A stretch of 64,000 bases of DNA, taken from the NCBI RefSeq assembly GCF_003688915.1, contig NZ_REFU01000001.1, forward strand, positions 1,302,001 through 1,366,000, in the 5' to 3' direction. A program made the translations under genes and the position numbers. Within the stretch, counting starts at the first letter, position 1. Every line of letters starts with the position of its first letter. Positions 19,299 through 26,821 of the stretch are shown here, piece after piece. The DNA is from Rhodococcus sp. SBT000017. Lineage in GTDB: Bacteria; Actinomycetota; Actinomycetes; Mycobacteriales; Mycobacteriaceae. The notes below the pieces were generated by a model that saw nothing but the letters and a program-made list of their open reading frames with translations, made no database searches and was not told where the DNA came from.

Positions 19299-19325
19299 TG
19301 TGGACAAAGAAATTCCCTGTCCACA
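19299..19325. promoter_or_regulatory. Inverted pair of DnaA-box-like sites
   Basis: TGTGGACAA at 19299-19307 is the exact complement of the high-GC actinobacterial DnaA box TTGTCCACA. It faces CTGTCCACA at 19317-19325, which has one mismatch. The shared core TGTGGACA/TGTCCACA forms an 8-bp inverted repeat with an 11-bp spacer. No dnaA or origin genes are near, so this is a possible DnaA regulatory or titration site, or another repressor's operator. Confidence 0.45.
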
Positions 19326-19375
19326 AATCACCTCCGGGTTCGTTCGGTCGCTCGGATCCGGGAGATGGTGGACGG

Positions 19376-19882
19376 GTGAACATCTCTCTCCCGCGCCGCG
19401 CACTCGCGGTGTGCCTCGCGACCGCAGTAGCGCTCGCGACGCCGGTCGCAGCGGCGCAGACAGGCGCATTCGCCTGGCCGCTGGCTCCTAAGCCGCAGGT
19501 CGTCACCCCGTTCGACCGTCCCGAGCAGAATTGGCTGCCGGGCCACCGTGGTGTCGACCTCGCCGCGGAGGAAGGCCAGTCGGTACTGGCCGTCGCCGAC
19601 GGCACCGTGGTGTTCGCCGGGTCGGTCGCGGGCAAGCCCGTCGTATCGGTGGATCATCCGGGCGGACTGCGATCGACGTACGAACCGGTGCTGGCCTCGG
19701 TCACCCCCGGCGCGCGCGTCCGGCGAGGGGCCGTGCTGGGTTCGTTGGCATCGGGGCACGAGAGCTGCTCGTCGACGTGCCTTCACTGGGGCATCAGACG
19801 TGGTCGCGACTATCTCGATCCCACGGCGTTGGTGCGCGCGAGTCCGATCAGGTTGAAACCCCTCGACGACGAGGGCAGATGA
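19376..19882 (+). CDS. M23 family peptidase-like secreted protein (Rv2891-like)
   Basis: A 168-residue exported LytM/M23 domain protein. A Sec signal peptide (RRALAVCLATAVALATPVAAAQ) covers about residues 7-27, leaving a short mature protein that is almost all peptidase fold. The first zinc motif HRGVDLA (H-x3-D) is present, and the second zinc ligand is in CLHWGIRRG. The usual HxH is here C-L-H, so the residue normally acting as catalytic histidine is cysteine; two further Cys lie in SCSSTC. It may be a regulator or scaffold rather than an active endopeptidase. GTG at 19376 follows GGGAGATGG. It corresponds to Rv2891 next to rpsB in mycobacteria. Confidence 0.85.
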   Translation: MNISLPRRALAVCLATAVALATPVAAAQTGAFAWPLAPKPQVVTPFDRPEQNWLPGHRGVDLAAEEGQSVLAVADGTVVFAGSVAGKPVVSVDHPGGLRSTYEPVLASVTPGARVRRGAVLGSLASGHESCSSTCLHWGIRRGRDYLDPTALVRASPIRLKPLDDEGR

Positions 19883-19885
19883 TCG

Positions 19886-21205
19886 TCAGCGCTGTGGGCC
19901 GGAGTGCCTGCCGGACGCCGCGGGAAAGTCGTCGGCCACCATGGCGGCGAGTTCGACGAACGCGCTTCGAGTCTGGGGACGCAACTGGTCGAGATCGACC
20001 ACGGCACCCTCGGCGAGGTGCTCGTCGAAGGGAACCACCAGGACGGCGCGGCAGCGCTCGAGGAAGTGCTGTTGCAGCAAGTTCATGTCCACCGCCGACG
20101 AACCCGGGCGAACCGAGCTGATCACCACCACGGTCCGCTCCACCAGATGGCCGTAGCCGTGCAGCTCGAGCCAGTCCAGCGTCGCTGCAGCACTGCGCGC
20201 ACCGTCGACCGCGGGCGAGCTGACCAGAACCAGCGCATTCGCCAGTTGCAGCACCCCGTTCATCGCCGAGTGCATGATCCCGGTACCGCAATCGGTCAGG
20301 ATCAGGTTGTAGTACACCTGCAGCATGTCGATGACGGCGCGGTAGTCCTCCTCGCCGAACATCTCCGACGCGGCCGGGTCGCGCTCGCCGGCCAACACTT
20401 CGAGTCGACTCGGTGCCTGCGAGGTGTGCTCGCGGATGTCGGAGTAGCGACGAATGTGCGGTGCGGCGGCCAGCAGATCACGCACGGTCGACGACGTCTG
20501 ACGCGGAACTCGCTCCCCCAGGGTGCCGAAGTCGGGGTTCGCGTCCACGGCGATGACGCAATCTCCGCGCAGCGACGCGAACGTCGACCCGAGACCGAGA
20601 GTGGTCGTCGTCTTGCCGACGCCACCCTTGAGTGACAGGAACGCGATCCGGTAGTCGCCGAGCACCGGCTGCCGAATGCGTTCGACCTGGTTTCGGTACC
20701 GCTCTTCCGCCGTCGATTCGCCGGGGTTGATGACGCCGCCGGTGAGCCGGTGCACCCCTCGCCGCCAGCCCGAGTTCGACGCTCGTTTAGGGCGCTTGAG
20801 CAACGAATCCGCGCCCAGATCCTGACTGTTGGGTCGATACGCGTTGGGTGCCCCCGACCACGGTTGCGGCGACCATCGATCGGGCTGCGTTCGAGAGTCC
20901 TCGGTGTGCGGCGGCACCGGCAGGTACCGGTCCGGCTGCACGGCCGGTGGCCCGGGCTCGAGCGGCACCGGCGGGTTGTATCGCGGCGGCAGGGGCCGAC
21001 GGTCGCCCGAGTCGGGTGTCTGCCAGGGCGGCGGCTGCCGAGGCGTCGAGCGGGGAGTGGACATCGAATCCGACGATACGGGCCCGCTGCCGTTGTCGCG
21101 TGCACTGTCCGACCGAGCAGGGGGATTCTGATGGTCGGCGGCAGAGCCGTTACGGACATGCATGGACCACGTCTCCGAAGTACCTTGCGGTCGGTCGCGG
21201 TCCAC
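19886..21205 (-). CDS. Orphan MinD/ParA-like ATPase with proline-rich N-terminus (EspI-like)
   Basis: A 439-residue cytoplasmic ATPase. Residues 1 to about 130 are disordered and rich in Pro, Arg, Ser and Asp. The C-terminal domain has the deviant Walker A KGGVGKTTTT, switch motif VIAVDANPDFGTLGERV and TDCGTGIMHSAM, as in MinD/ParA-type proteins linked to type VII secretion (EspI, Rv3876). No ESX gene is near. GTG at 21205 is the longest start; ATG at 21163, with GGAGA upstream, is an alternative. It lies between the M23 gene (convergent) and xerC. The role could be positioning or secretion support, but neither is shown by the sequence. Confidence 0.78.
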   Translation of the reverse strand: MDRDRPQGTSETWSMHVRNGSAADHQNPPARSDSARDNGSGPVSSDSMSTPRSTPRQPPPWQTPDSGDRRPLPPRYNPPVPLEPGPPAVQPDRYLPVPPHTEDSRTQPDRWSPQPWSGAPNAYRPNSQDLGADSLLKRPKRASNSGWRRGVHRLTGGVINPGESTAEERYRNQVERIRQPVLGDYRIAFLSLKGGVGKTTTTLGLGSTFASLRGDCVIAVDANPDFGTLGERVPRQTSSTVRDLLAAAPHIRRYSDIREHTSQAPSRLEVLAGERDPAASEMFGEEDYRAVIDMLQVYYNLILTDCGTGIMHSAMNGVLQLANALVLVSSPAVDGARSAAATLDWLELHGYGHLVERTVVVISSVRPGSSAVDMNLLQQHFLERCRAVLVVPFDEHLAEGAVVDLDQLRPQTRSAFVELAAMVADDFPAASGRHSGPQR

Positions 21206-21272
21206 GGTCCCCCGTATTCGGTGTAGTCAGTCGCTCACGACGCTACCAAACGTTGTGCCGCCGACGCTCGGC

Positions 21273-22199
21273 TCACGCTCGGGGATGAGCCTGATCGTGC
21301 ACGGCCCTCAGCCGTTCGACCGACACGTGTGTGTAGATCTGAGTGGTCGCCAGCGAGGCGTGACCGAGCAGCTCCTGCACCACCCTCAGATCGGCTCCTC
21401 CTTCGAGCAGGTGAGTTGCCGCTGTGTGCCGCAGGCCGTGCGGGCCGAGGCTGGGACCACCAGGGACGGTGTCCAGCACTGCATGTACCGCCGTTCGGGC
21501 CTGCCGTTGATCGAGCCGTCCACCTCGACGTCCCAACAGCAATGCCGCACCGGATCGATCGCAGGCCAGTTCGGGCCTGCCGCTGACCAGCCAGTTCTCT
21601 ACCGCATGCGCGGCCGGCGCACCGTAGGGAGCCGAGCGTTCCTTGTTGCCTTTGCCGATCACGCGGATCAGGCGACGCTCGGTGTCCACATCGTCGACAT
21701 CGAGTCCGCACAGCTCCCCGACGCGCACGCCGGTTGCATACAGCAGCTCGACGATGAGCCTGTCCCGCAGCGCGATGGGTTCGAGCTCGGCGGCACCCGA
21801 TTCGGCAGCGGCCAATGCGTCCGCCGCCTGGCTGTGGCGAAGAACACCGGGCAACGTGCGGTGGCCTGCCGGTCCGGCCAGGCGTTCCGCCGGTGCCACC
21901 GCCACCGCTCCCACCCGTTCGAGCCACTTCCCGAAGGTCCTCGCCGACGAGGTTCGCCTCGCCATCGACGTTCTGGCCGACCCGGCGGCCGAGTGCGTGG
22001 CCAACCACGAACGGACCGCGCGGAGGTCGAGGTCGGCGATCGTCGCATCCGGCGAGGACTCCGCGAAGTGAGCGAGCAACGAACGAGCATCGGAGACGTA
22101 GGCCCGGATGGTGTGCTCGGATCGCTCTCGACCGAGTCGCAGGTGCTCGGCGAACTCCTCGACGTGAATGTCGAGGTGAGACGGCAGCGAATCGGTCAT
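21273..22199 (-). CDS. xerC: Tyrosine recombinase XerC
   Basis: XerC works with XerD at dif to resolve chromosome dimers during division. The 308-residue protein has an N-terminal SAM-like core-binding domain (about 1-110) and a catalytic domain with all active-site residues: Arg159 (TGVRVGEL), Lys183 (GKGNKER), His254 and Arg257 (HGLRHTAA), His280 (LLGHASL) and the nucleophile Tyr289 (TTQIYTHV). The genomic position matches mycobacterial xerC (Rv2894c). There is no attachment site or cargo beside it, so it is a housekeeping recombinase rather than an integrase. Confidence 0.94.
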   Translation of the reverse strand: MTDSLPSHLDIHVEEFAEHLRLGRERSEHTIRAYVSDARSLLAHFAESSPDATIADLDLRAVRSWLATHSAAGSARTSMARRTSSARTFGKWLERVGAVAVAPAERLAGPAGHRTLPGVLRHSQAADALAAAESGAAELEPIALRDRLIVELLYATGVRVGELCGLDVDDVDTERRLIRVIGKGNKERSAPYGAPAAHAVENWLVSGRPELACDRSGAALLLGRRGGRLDQRQARTAVHAVLDTVPGGPSLGPHGLRHTAATHLLEGGADLRVVQELLGHASLATTQIYTHVSVERLRAVHDQAHPRA

Positions 22200-22268
22200 C
22201 GGCTCAGCTTGGGCGCTGGCAGGCCGCGCGACAACCGGACACGCCGTCCGGCACGGGTTGTCGCCGGA

Positions 22269-23051
22269 TCAGGCGTCGACTCCGGATTCGGCCTGTGCGA
22301 GTTCGCGCTTCCACACCCGGAACGTCTCCTCTGTTCGGCCGCGGCGCCAGTAGCCCGAGATCGAGGCCCACTCGGCGCCGACCCCGCGCTCCTTACGGAT
22401 GTAGGGCCGGATGTTGTGCATGACGGCCTGCGCTTCTCCGTGCACGAAGACCTGAGCTTGCCCCGGCAGCCATTCCGTTTCCTTCACCGCTGCGATCAGG
22501 GGCGCGTTGTCTCCGGCCCGGTCGTCTCCGACCTCGTTCGAGGACGCACCCCGGTGGACCCAGGTCACATCGACGACGGCGAGCGTCTCCATGTAGATCT
22601 CGTCGTGCCGGTCGGCAACTTCGATGAAAACCTTGGCGACGGCGTCTTCCGGGAGCGCCTCGACGGCAGCAGCGATCGCCGGAATCGCCGATTCGTCGCC
22701 GGCGAACAGGTGCCAGTCCGCGTCGGGGCGCGGGGCGTACCCACCGGACGGGCCGAAGAACGACATCTCGTCCCCCGGCTTCGCCCGGGTGGCCCACGGC
22801 CCCGCGACTCCCTCGTCGCCGTGCACCACGAAGTCGATGGCGATCTCCCGCGCGCCGGTGTCGACCGAGCGAACGGTGTACGTGCGCATGATCGGTTCGT
22901 CATCGGTCCCGAAGAACAACTTGACGTAGGCGTCGGTCTCGTCGATCGCATCGAAGTCGTCGAAGTTGGCCCCACCCAGATACACCCGGTGCATGTGCGG
23001 AGTGAGCGCTTCGGTGCGCAGGACGGACAGGGTGGTTTTCTTACGTGGCAC
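22269..23051 (-). CDS. Siderophore-interacting protein (FAD-binding ferric reductase family)
   Basis: A 260-residue protein of the ViuB/SIP family, which releases iron from ferric siderophores by reduction with FAD and NAD(P)H. The flavin motif is MRTYTVRSVD (RxYT type). It is followed by IDFVVHGDEGVAGPWA, a PGDEMSFFGPSGGY phosphate-binding region and HLFAGDESAIPAIAA, and the C-terminal IRKERGV and SGYWRRGRTEE match the family. GTG at 23051 is chosen over the longer reading because GAGGGG lies six bases upstream. An imperfect IdeR/DtxR box (23094-23112) lies 43 bp before the start, consistent with iron control. It is the positional counterpart of viuB (Rv2895c). Confidence 0.9.
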   Translation of the reverse strand: MPRKKTTLSVLRTEALTPHMHRVYLGGANFDDFDAIDETDAYVKLFFGTDDEPIMRTYTVRSVDTGAREIAIDFVVHGDEGVAGPWATRAKPGDEMSFFGPSGGYAPRPDADWHLFAGDESAIPAIAAAVEALPEDAVAKVFIEVADRHDEIYMETLAVVDVTWVHRGASSNEVGDDRAGDNAPLIAAVKETEWLPGQAQVFVHGEAQAVMHNIRPYIRKERGVGAEWASISGYWRRGRTEETFRVWKRELAQAESGVDA

Positions 23052-23093
23052 TTCGGACCCCTCTTCGAGCGAACGACGCCGATACCCGATGCA

Positions 23094-23112
23094 TCGACTA
23101 AGCATTACCTAA
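23094..23112 (-). promoter_or_regulatory. Candidate IdeR/DtxR iron box
   Basis: Read on the minus strand, TTAGGTAATGCTTAGTCGA matches the IdeR consensus (TWAGGTWAGSCTWACCTWA) at 14 of 19 positions, with the left half-site perfect and the right one degenerate. It is 43 bp upstream of the siderophore-interacting protein gene, a usual IdeR target. Binding is inferred, not shown. Confidence 0.55.
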
Positions 23113-23146
23113 CACCCTACCGTTCGGGCTCGGGGTAGTGGTGCGC

Positions 23147-24268
23147 TCATCCACGCACCACGCGGAACCATCCGGTCTCGTCGCTGGCCACGAATCCGTC
23201 CATCTCCAGTACCGGTAGGGATGCGCGCACCTTGCTCAGCGGCACACCGGAGTGCTCGGACAACTCTCGACTCGACAGTGATCCGGTTGCCGGTAACGCG
23301 TCGTAGATCAACAGGGCGGTGTCCGAGAGCGCATCGGTCTCACGGAAGAGGTCGGGCCGAGATTCCTCCGGGGACCCGAGAGCGCCTGCCTCGGCGACCA
23401 CGTCGTGAGAGCTCGACACCAGCACGGCCTCGCCGTCCCGGATCATGCGGTGACAGCCCGTGGACGTGGGCGACGTAACCGGTCCCGGGACCGCCAGCAC
23501 CGGCCGACCCAGTTTCGCTGCCCAGGCCGCCGTGTTGCGAGCACCGCTGCGCCACCCGGCCTCGACGACCACCACAGCCGATCCGAGTGCCGCGACGAGC
23601 CTGTTGCGAGCGAGGAAACGATGCTTCGCCGGGGTCGTGCCCGGCGCGTATTCACTCAGAACCAGGCCGTGAGCCGCGATCTGCCGCAGCAGCCGCGAAT
23701 GGCCCGCTGGATACGCACGATCGACGCCACAGGCGAGTACCGCCATCGTCGTCCCCTCGACTCCGAGAGCCGCTCGATGTGCCGCGGCATCGATGCCGAA
23801 CGCTGCTCCCGAGATGACGGTCCAGCCGTCGAGCGCCAGATCGGCGGATATCTCCGCCGTCACATGATCACCGTACGGACTCGACGCGCGTGTCCCGACA
23901 ATGGACACCGACCGCTCTGTGATCGTTGCCACGGGCCGAGTTCCCAGCGCCCACAACGCAATCGGTGGACAGGTGTCCACCCCTGCCGTCATACCAGGGC
24001 CGTCGAATCCGAGGAAACGCCATGCCGGCCACTCGTCGTCGTCCGGCGTGATCAATCGGCCTCCGAGCGCAGCGATGTGATCGAGGTCTGCTGCCGCGGT
24101 GTCGATGTGGGCACGAACCGCAAGTCGCTCCCCCAACCCGCCGGCCCGCACTGCTTCTGCCGTCGATTCGGGACCGTGAGCTGCGGCATGATCGACCACC
24201 GGTCGGTGCGGGCCCTGCGCCACGCGAGACAGATACGCCCAGGCGAGTCGGCGCGAGTCGTCCGTCAT
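23147..24268 (-). CDS. dprA: DNA processing protein DprA (Smf)
   Basis: DprA loads RecA onto incoming single-stranded DNA in natural transformation; in actinobacteria it is conserved though competence is often undemonstrated. The 373-residue protein has the Rossmann-like core with VSIVGTRASSPYGDHV, SGAAFGIDAAAHRAAL, ACGVDRAYPAGHSRL and VVVVEAGWRSGARNTA, and a C-terminal winged-helix (LSSRELSEHSGVPLSKV). ATG 24268 overlaps the comM stop as ATGA and has GGGGAG upstream, so the longer reading to 24511 is rejected. It forms a coupled yraN-comM-dprA operon. Confidence 0.94.
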   Translation of the reverse strand: MTDDSRRLAWAYLSRVAQGPHRPVVDHAAAHGPESTAEAVRAGGLGERLAVRAHIDTAAADLDHIAALGGRLITPDDDEWPAWRFLGFDGPGMTAGVDTCPPIALWALGTRPVATITERSVSIVGTRASSPYGDHVTAEISADLALDGWTVISGAAFGIDAAAHRAALGVEGTTMAVLACGVDRAYPAGHSRLLRQIAAHGLVLSEYAPGTTPAKHRFLARNRLVAALGSAVVVVEAGWRSGARNTAAWAAKLGRPVLAVPGPVTSPTSTGCHRMIRDGEAVLVSSSHDVVAEAGALGSPEESRPDLFRETDALSDTALLIYDALPATGSLSSRELSEHSGVPLSKVRASLPVLEMDGFVASDETGWFRVVRG

Positions 24269-25770
24269 GCCACTCCCCTGTCCCGGAAGTCCAACGCGGC
24301 TCCGACCTCGTCGGCACCGGGGACCGAGCCGCCTGCGAGATCGTTCAGCGTCCACGCCACCCGAATGGCGCGGTCTGCACCGCGTGCGGTGAGCGATCCG
24401 TTGCGCAATGCGCGCTCGACCGGAGCGAGCGTCGAGCGCGCCAATCGAAATCGTTGACGCAGAGCGGGTCCTGGAACCTCCGCATTGGTCCTCCAACCGA
24501 ACTCCCGCCACCGCTGCGCAGCGGCGTCCCTGGCCCCGGTCACACGCGCGCGAATCTCGCTCGTGCCCTCACCGACCTCGTCGACCAATGCGCCTGTCGC
24601 GACACCCATCATCTGAATGCGCAAATCGACGCGGTCCAGCAACGGCCCGGACAGCTTGCCGAGATACTTGCGTCGCGCTGTGGGCGGGCAGACGCAGTCG
24701 ACCTGCCGCGCCGGCGCACACGGGCACGGATTGGCTGCGAGAACCAACTGAAATCTGGCCGGATACCTGGCCACACCGTCGCGACGAGCAATACGAATCT
24801 CGCCGTCCTCCAACGGAGTACGCAGTGCCTCGAGTACCCGAACGCTCATCTCGGCGCATTCGTCCAGAAACAGGACTCCGCGGTGTGCGCGGCTGACCGC
24901 TCCCGGTTTGGCCATTCCGGTTCCGCCCCCGACCAATGCGCTCACCGAGGTCGAATGGTGCGGCGCGATGAAAGGCGGTGACGTGATGAGCGGCCGCGCC
25001 GTGGTCAACAGGCCCGCCACCGAGTGGATGGCTGTCACTTCGAGCGCTTCCGATTCGGTCAGCGGCGGGAGAATCCCCGGAAGACGTTGCGCGAGCATCG
25101 TTTTTCCGATTCCCGGTGGCCCGGTCAGCATGATGTGATGTGCGCCTGCGGCGGCGACCTCCAGGGCCCATCGCGCATCCGCCTGTCCGGCGACATCACT
25201 GAGGTCCGGGTAGATCTCCTCGTGCCACTCGGTCGGGATGGGTGATTCGAGGGCCTGCTCACCACGAAGCCAGGCCACCACGTCCCCGAGCGAACCCGCA
25301 CCCAGCACCTCGATTCCGTCCACCAAGCCCGCTTCGGGCAGACACTGCAGCGGAACGATCACCCGCTGCCAGCCCGCACTCTTGACCGCGAGCACCCCGG
25401 GCAGGACCCCACGAACTGCACGCAGCCTGCCGTCGAGTGCCAACTCACCCAGAAACACGGTGTCGGACAGGCATCCGCGCGGAATCGCCTTCGCGGCATC
25501 GAGAACCGACAATGCGAGTGCAAGGTCGTACACCGATCCGCCCTTCGGCAGAGTCGCGGGCGACAGCGCGAGAATCACCCGGCTGTCCGGCCACGTGCCA
25601 CCCGAATTCTTCACCGCTGCTTTGACCCGATCACGCGATTCGTTGAGAGCAGTGTCGGGCAACCCGACCAGATGCGTACCGGGCAGGCCCTGCCCGATAT
25701 CGGCTTCGATTTCCACCAGCACCCCGTCGACCCCGTTGACCGCCACCGAGTGGGCCCGTCCGAGCGGCAT
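24265..25770 (-). CDS. comM: YifB/ComM family Mg-chelatase-like AAA+ ATPase
   Basis: ComM is a hexameric helicase-like AAA+ ATPase that promotes branch migration during transformation recombination. The 501-residue protein has an N-terminal Lon-like/S5 fold domain (about 1-170), Walker A GPPGIGKTML, Walker B GVLFLDECAEM, sensor NPCPCA with several Cys (CPCAPARQVDCVCPP) and the Mg-chelatase C-terminal domain. ATG at 25770 shares one base with the yraN stop (TGATG), and dprA overlaps its own stop. This yraN-comM-dprA order is widely conserved. Confidence 0.94.
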   Translation of the reverse strand: MPLGRAHSVAVNGVDGVLVEIEADIGQGLPGTHLVGLPDTALNESRDRVKAAVKNSGGTWPDSRVILALSPATLPKGGSVYDLALALSVLDAAKAIPRGCLSDTVFLGELALDGRLRAVRGVLPGVLAVKSAGWQRVIVPLQCLPEAGLVDGIEVLGAGSLGDVVAWLRGEQALESPIPTEWHEEIYPDLSDVAGQADARWALEVAAAGAHHIMLTGPPGIGKTMLAQRLPGILPPLTESEALEVTAIHSVAGLLTTARPLITSPPFIAPHHSTSVSALVGGGTGMAKPGAVSRAHRGVLFLDECAEMSVRVLEALRTPLEDGEIRIARRDGVARYPARFQLVLAANPCPCAPARQVDCVCPPTARRKYLGKLSGPLLDRVDLRIQMMGVATGALVDEVGEGTSEIRARVTGARDAAAQRWREFGWRTNAEVPGPALRQRFRLARSTLAPVERALRNGSLTARGADRAIRVAWTLNDLAGGSVPGADEVGAALDFRDRGVA

Positions 25771-26126
25771 CAGAATGCGGACCGAACGTGCGTGATGACC
25801 GGTTCGACGTTGCGACCGACCACTATTGCGATCACGTCGAACCTGATCTGCACCCACGGTCCCTGCTGCAACGAAAGCCACCGCAGCGCGAGCCCTCTGA
25901 TTCGAGTCTGTTTCGTGTACGTCACCGCTTCGGCGGGCGTTCCGTATCCGATTCCCGATCGAGTCTTCACTTCGACGAACACCACTGTGTCGCCTTCGCG
26001 CGCGATGATGTCGAGTTCGCCGGATCGATGCCGCCAGTTCCGCTCGATCACATCCAGTCCGATGTCCTCGAGATGGCGCACCGCGAGTTCCTCACCGCGT
26101 GCACCGAGTTCCTGGTTGGTTGCCAT
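25770..26126 (-). CDS. yraN: YraN/UPF0102 family endonuclease-like protein
   Basis: A 118-residue UPF0102 protein with a restriction-endonuclease-like fold: GARGEELAVRHLED, then the putative catalytic GELDIIAREGDTVVFVEVKTR, with the D-x(n)-E-x-K pattern (Asp in ELDII, Glu and Lys in VEVK). It is predicted to act on DNA, and its enzymatic role is still uncertain. Its stop overlaps the comM start by one base. The 350-bp upstream space separates it from the lsr2-like gene and holds a DnaA-box-like cluster. Confidence 0.9.
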   Translation of the reverse strand: MATNQELGARGEELAVRHLEDIGLDVIERNWRHRSGELDIIAREGDTVVFVEVKTRSGIGYGTPAEAVTYTKQTRIRGLALRWLSLQQGPWVQIRFDVIAIVVGRNVEPVITHVRSAF

Positions 26127-26236
26127 GTCCGCCGTTCCTCCACTCTCCGACCGTGCATTGCGGCCGATTCGGTCGTCTCGACGGTGACACGACCGAAAAG
26201 AGGAGAACCGAAGAAAGTGCAGGTGGGAGATTGCCC

Positions 26237-26263
26237 TGTGGACAACTACTCGACTGTGGACGA
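26237..26263 (+). promoter_or_regulatory. Direct pair of DnaA-box-like sites
   Basis: TGTGGACAA (26237-26245) is a perfect high-GC DnaA box, and TGTGGACGA (26255-26263), in the same orientation, has one mismatch; the starts are 18 bp apart. They lie about 110 bp upstream of yraN. With the pair near 19.3 kb this is the second cluster in the window, both intergenic. Confidence 0.4.
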
Positions 26264-26361
26264 ACCGTTCGATTGCCGGCGGCGATTCGTCCGCTGTGTC
26301 GGACCGCCGTGCTAGGGCTCGAGGGTGTCCGAGTTAACGGGTGAGAGCAGACCCGATACGC

Positions 26362-26391
26362 AAAAAGCTCCGTCCGAATTCGGACGGAGCT
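26362..26391 (-). terminator. Rho-independent terminator of the lsr2-like gene
   Basis: A perfect inverted repeat (half-site AGCTCCGTCCGAA, 26366-26391) is followed on the transcribed minus strand by TTTTTG. It lies about 85 bp after the lsr2 stop. This is the clearest intrinsic terminator in the window and should isolate lsr2 from yraN. Confidence 0.88.
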
Positions 26392-26399
26392 GATGCGGT

Positions 26400-26430
26400 G
26401 TATCGGTACCGACAACGAAGGTACCGATAC
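26400..26430 (-). repeat. Inverted repeat in the lsr2 3' region
   Basis: GTATCGGTACC (26400-26410) and its exact reverse complement (26420-26430) flank a nine-base loop, 46 bp after the lsr2 stop and just before the terminator. The two stacked hairpins could stabilise the 3' end. The on-strand sequence after it is not T-rich, so it is not itself a terminator. Confidence 0.6.
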
Positions 26431-26476
26431 GAAAAACGTGGTGCGGAGACTTCAATGCCTCGTTCGGCGAGGACGG

Positions 26477-26821
26477 TCAGTGAGCAGCCTCGTAGGCTGC
26501 CTGCACATCCTGGCTGATGCGACCACGGGCACTGACCTCGTGGCCGTTCTCGCGTGCCCACGCTCGAATGTCCTGCAGATCGACCTTGCCGCGAACCGGT
26601 GCTGCTGCAGCGCCGCCCTTACGGGTGCGGCGTCCGGAAATCTTCTCGGCATGCTCGATCCAGAATGCCAACTGTTCGTGCAATTCGTTGGCATGCTTGA
26701 GATTCAAATCGATGCGGTACTGGTTTCCACCGATGCCGAATTCGATGGATTCACCTTGGCCGTCTTTGATGACCGATCCGTCTACATCGTCGATCATCTG
26801 CACAAGTGTCTTGCGTGCCAT
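26477..26821 (-). CDS. lsr2: Lsr2-family nucleoid-associated protein
   Basis: Lsr2 proteins bridge DNA and silence AT-rich, often horizontally acquired genes, like H-NS. This 114-residue protein has the N-terminal oligomerisation domain (MARKTLVQMIDDVDGS, then ESIEFGIGGNQYRIDLN), a basic linker (SGRRTRKGG) and the C-terminal DNA-binding domain IRAWARENGHEVSARGRIS with the minor-groove RGR at residues 99-101. ATG 26821 has AAGAGG six bases upstream. In M. tuberculosis lsr2 (Rv3597c) lies elsewhere, so this may be a second paralogue. It has its own candidate promoter and terminator, so it is monocistronic. Confidence 0.93.
   Translation of the reverse strand: MARKTLVQMIDDVDGSVIKDGQGESIEFGIGGNQYRIDLNLKHANELHEQLAFWIEHAEKISGRRTRKGGAAAAPVRGKVDLQDIRAWARENGHEVSARGRISQDVQAAYEAAH

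Larger units (their letters stand above)
19029..19375. other. Divergent intergenic region, rpsB and M23 genes
   Basis: 347 bp with no convincing gene. It holds the rpsB leader (19029 to about 19230), a candidate rpsB promoter (19238-19267), an inverted pair of DnaA-box-like sequences (19299-19325), and the ribosome-binding site of the M23 gene (GGGAGATGG, about 19360-19368). Confidence 0.7.
26127..26476. other. Intergenic region between yraN and the lsr2-like gene
   Basis: 350 bp without a convincing gene. From left to right it holds the yraN upstream region, a direct pair of DnaA-box-like sites (26237-26263), a perfect-stem terminator (26362-26391) and a second inverted repeat (26400-26430) belonging to the lsr2 3' end. 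Confidence 0.7.

Noticed and set aside
19886..21205. Evidence for a type VII secretion locus
   Set aside because: Only one MinD-like ATPase is present; no EccC, EsxA/B, PE/PPE or mycosin gene is seen.
21273..22199. Phage or integrative-element integrase
   Set aside because: The protein is XerC in its conserved chromosomal place; no att site, cargo or phage gene is near.
24900..25150. Magnesium chelatase subunit for chlorophyll synthesis
   Set aside because: The AAA+ domain belongs to ComM/YifB, which has the Lon-like N-domain and lies beside dprA; no tetrapyrrole genes are near.
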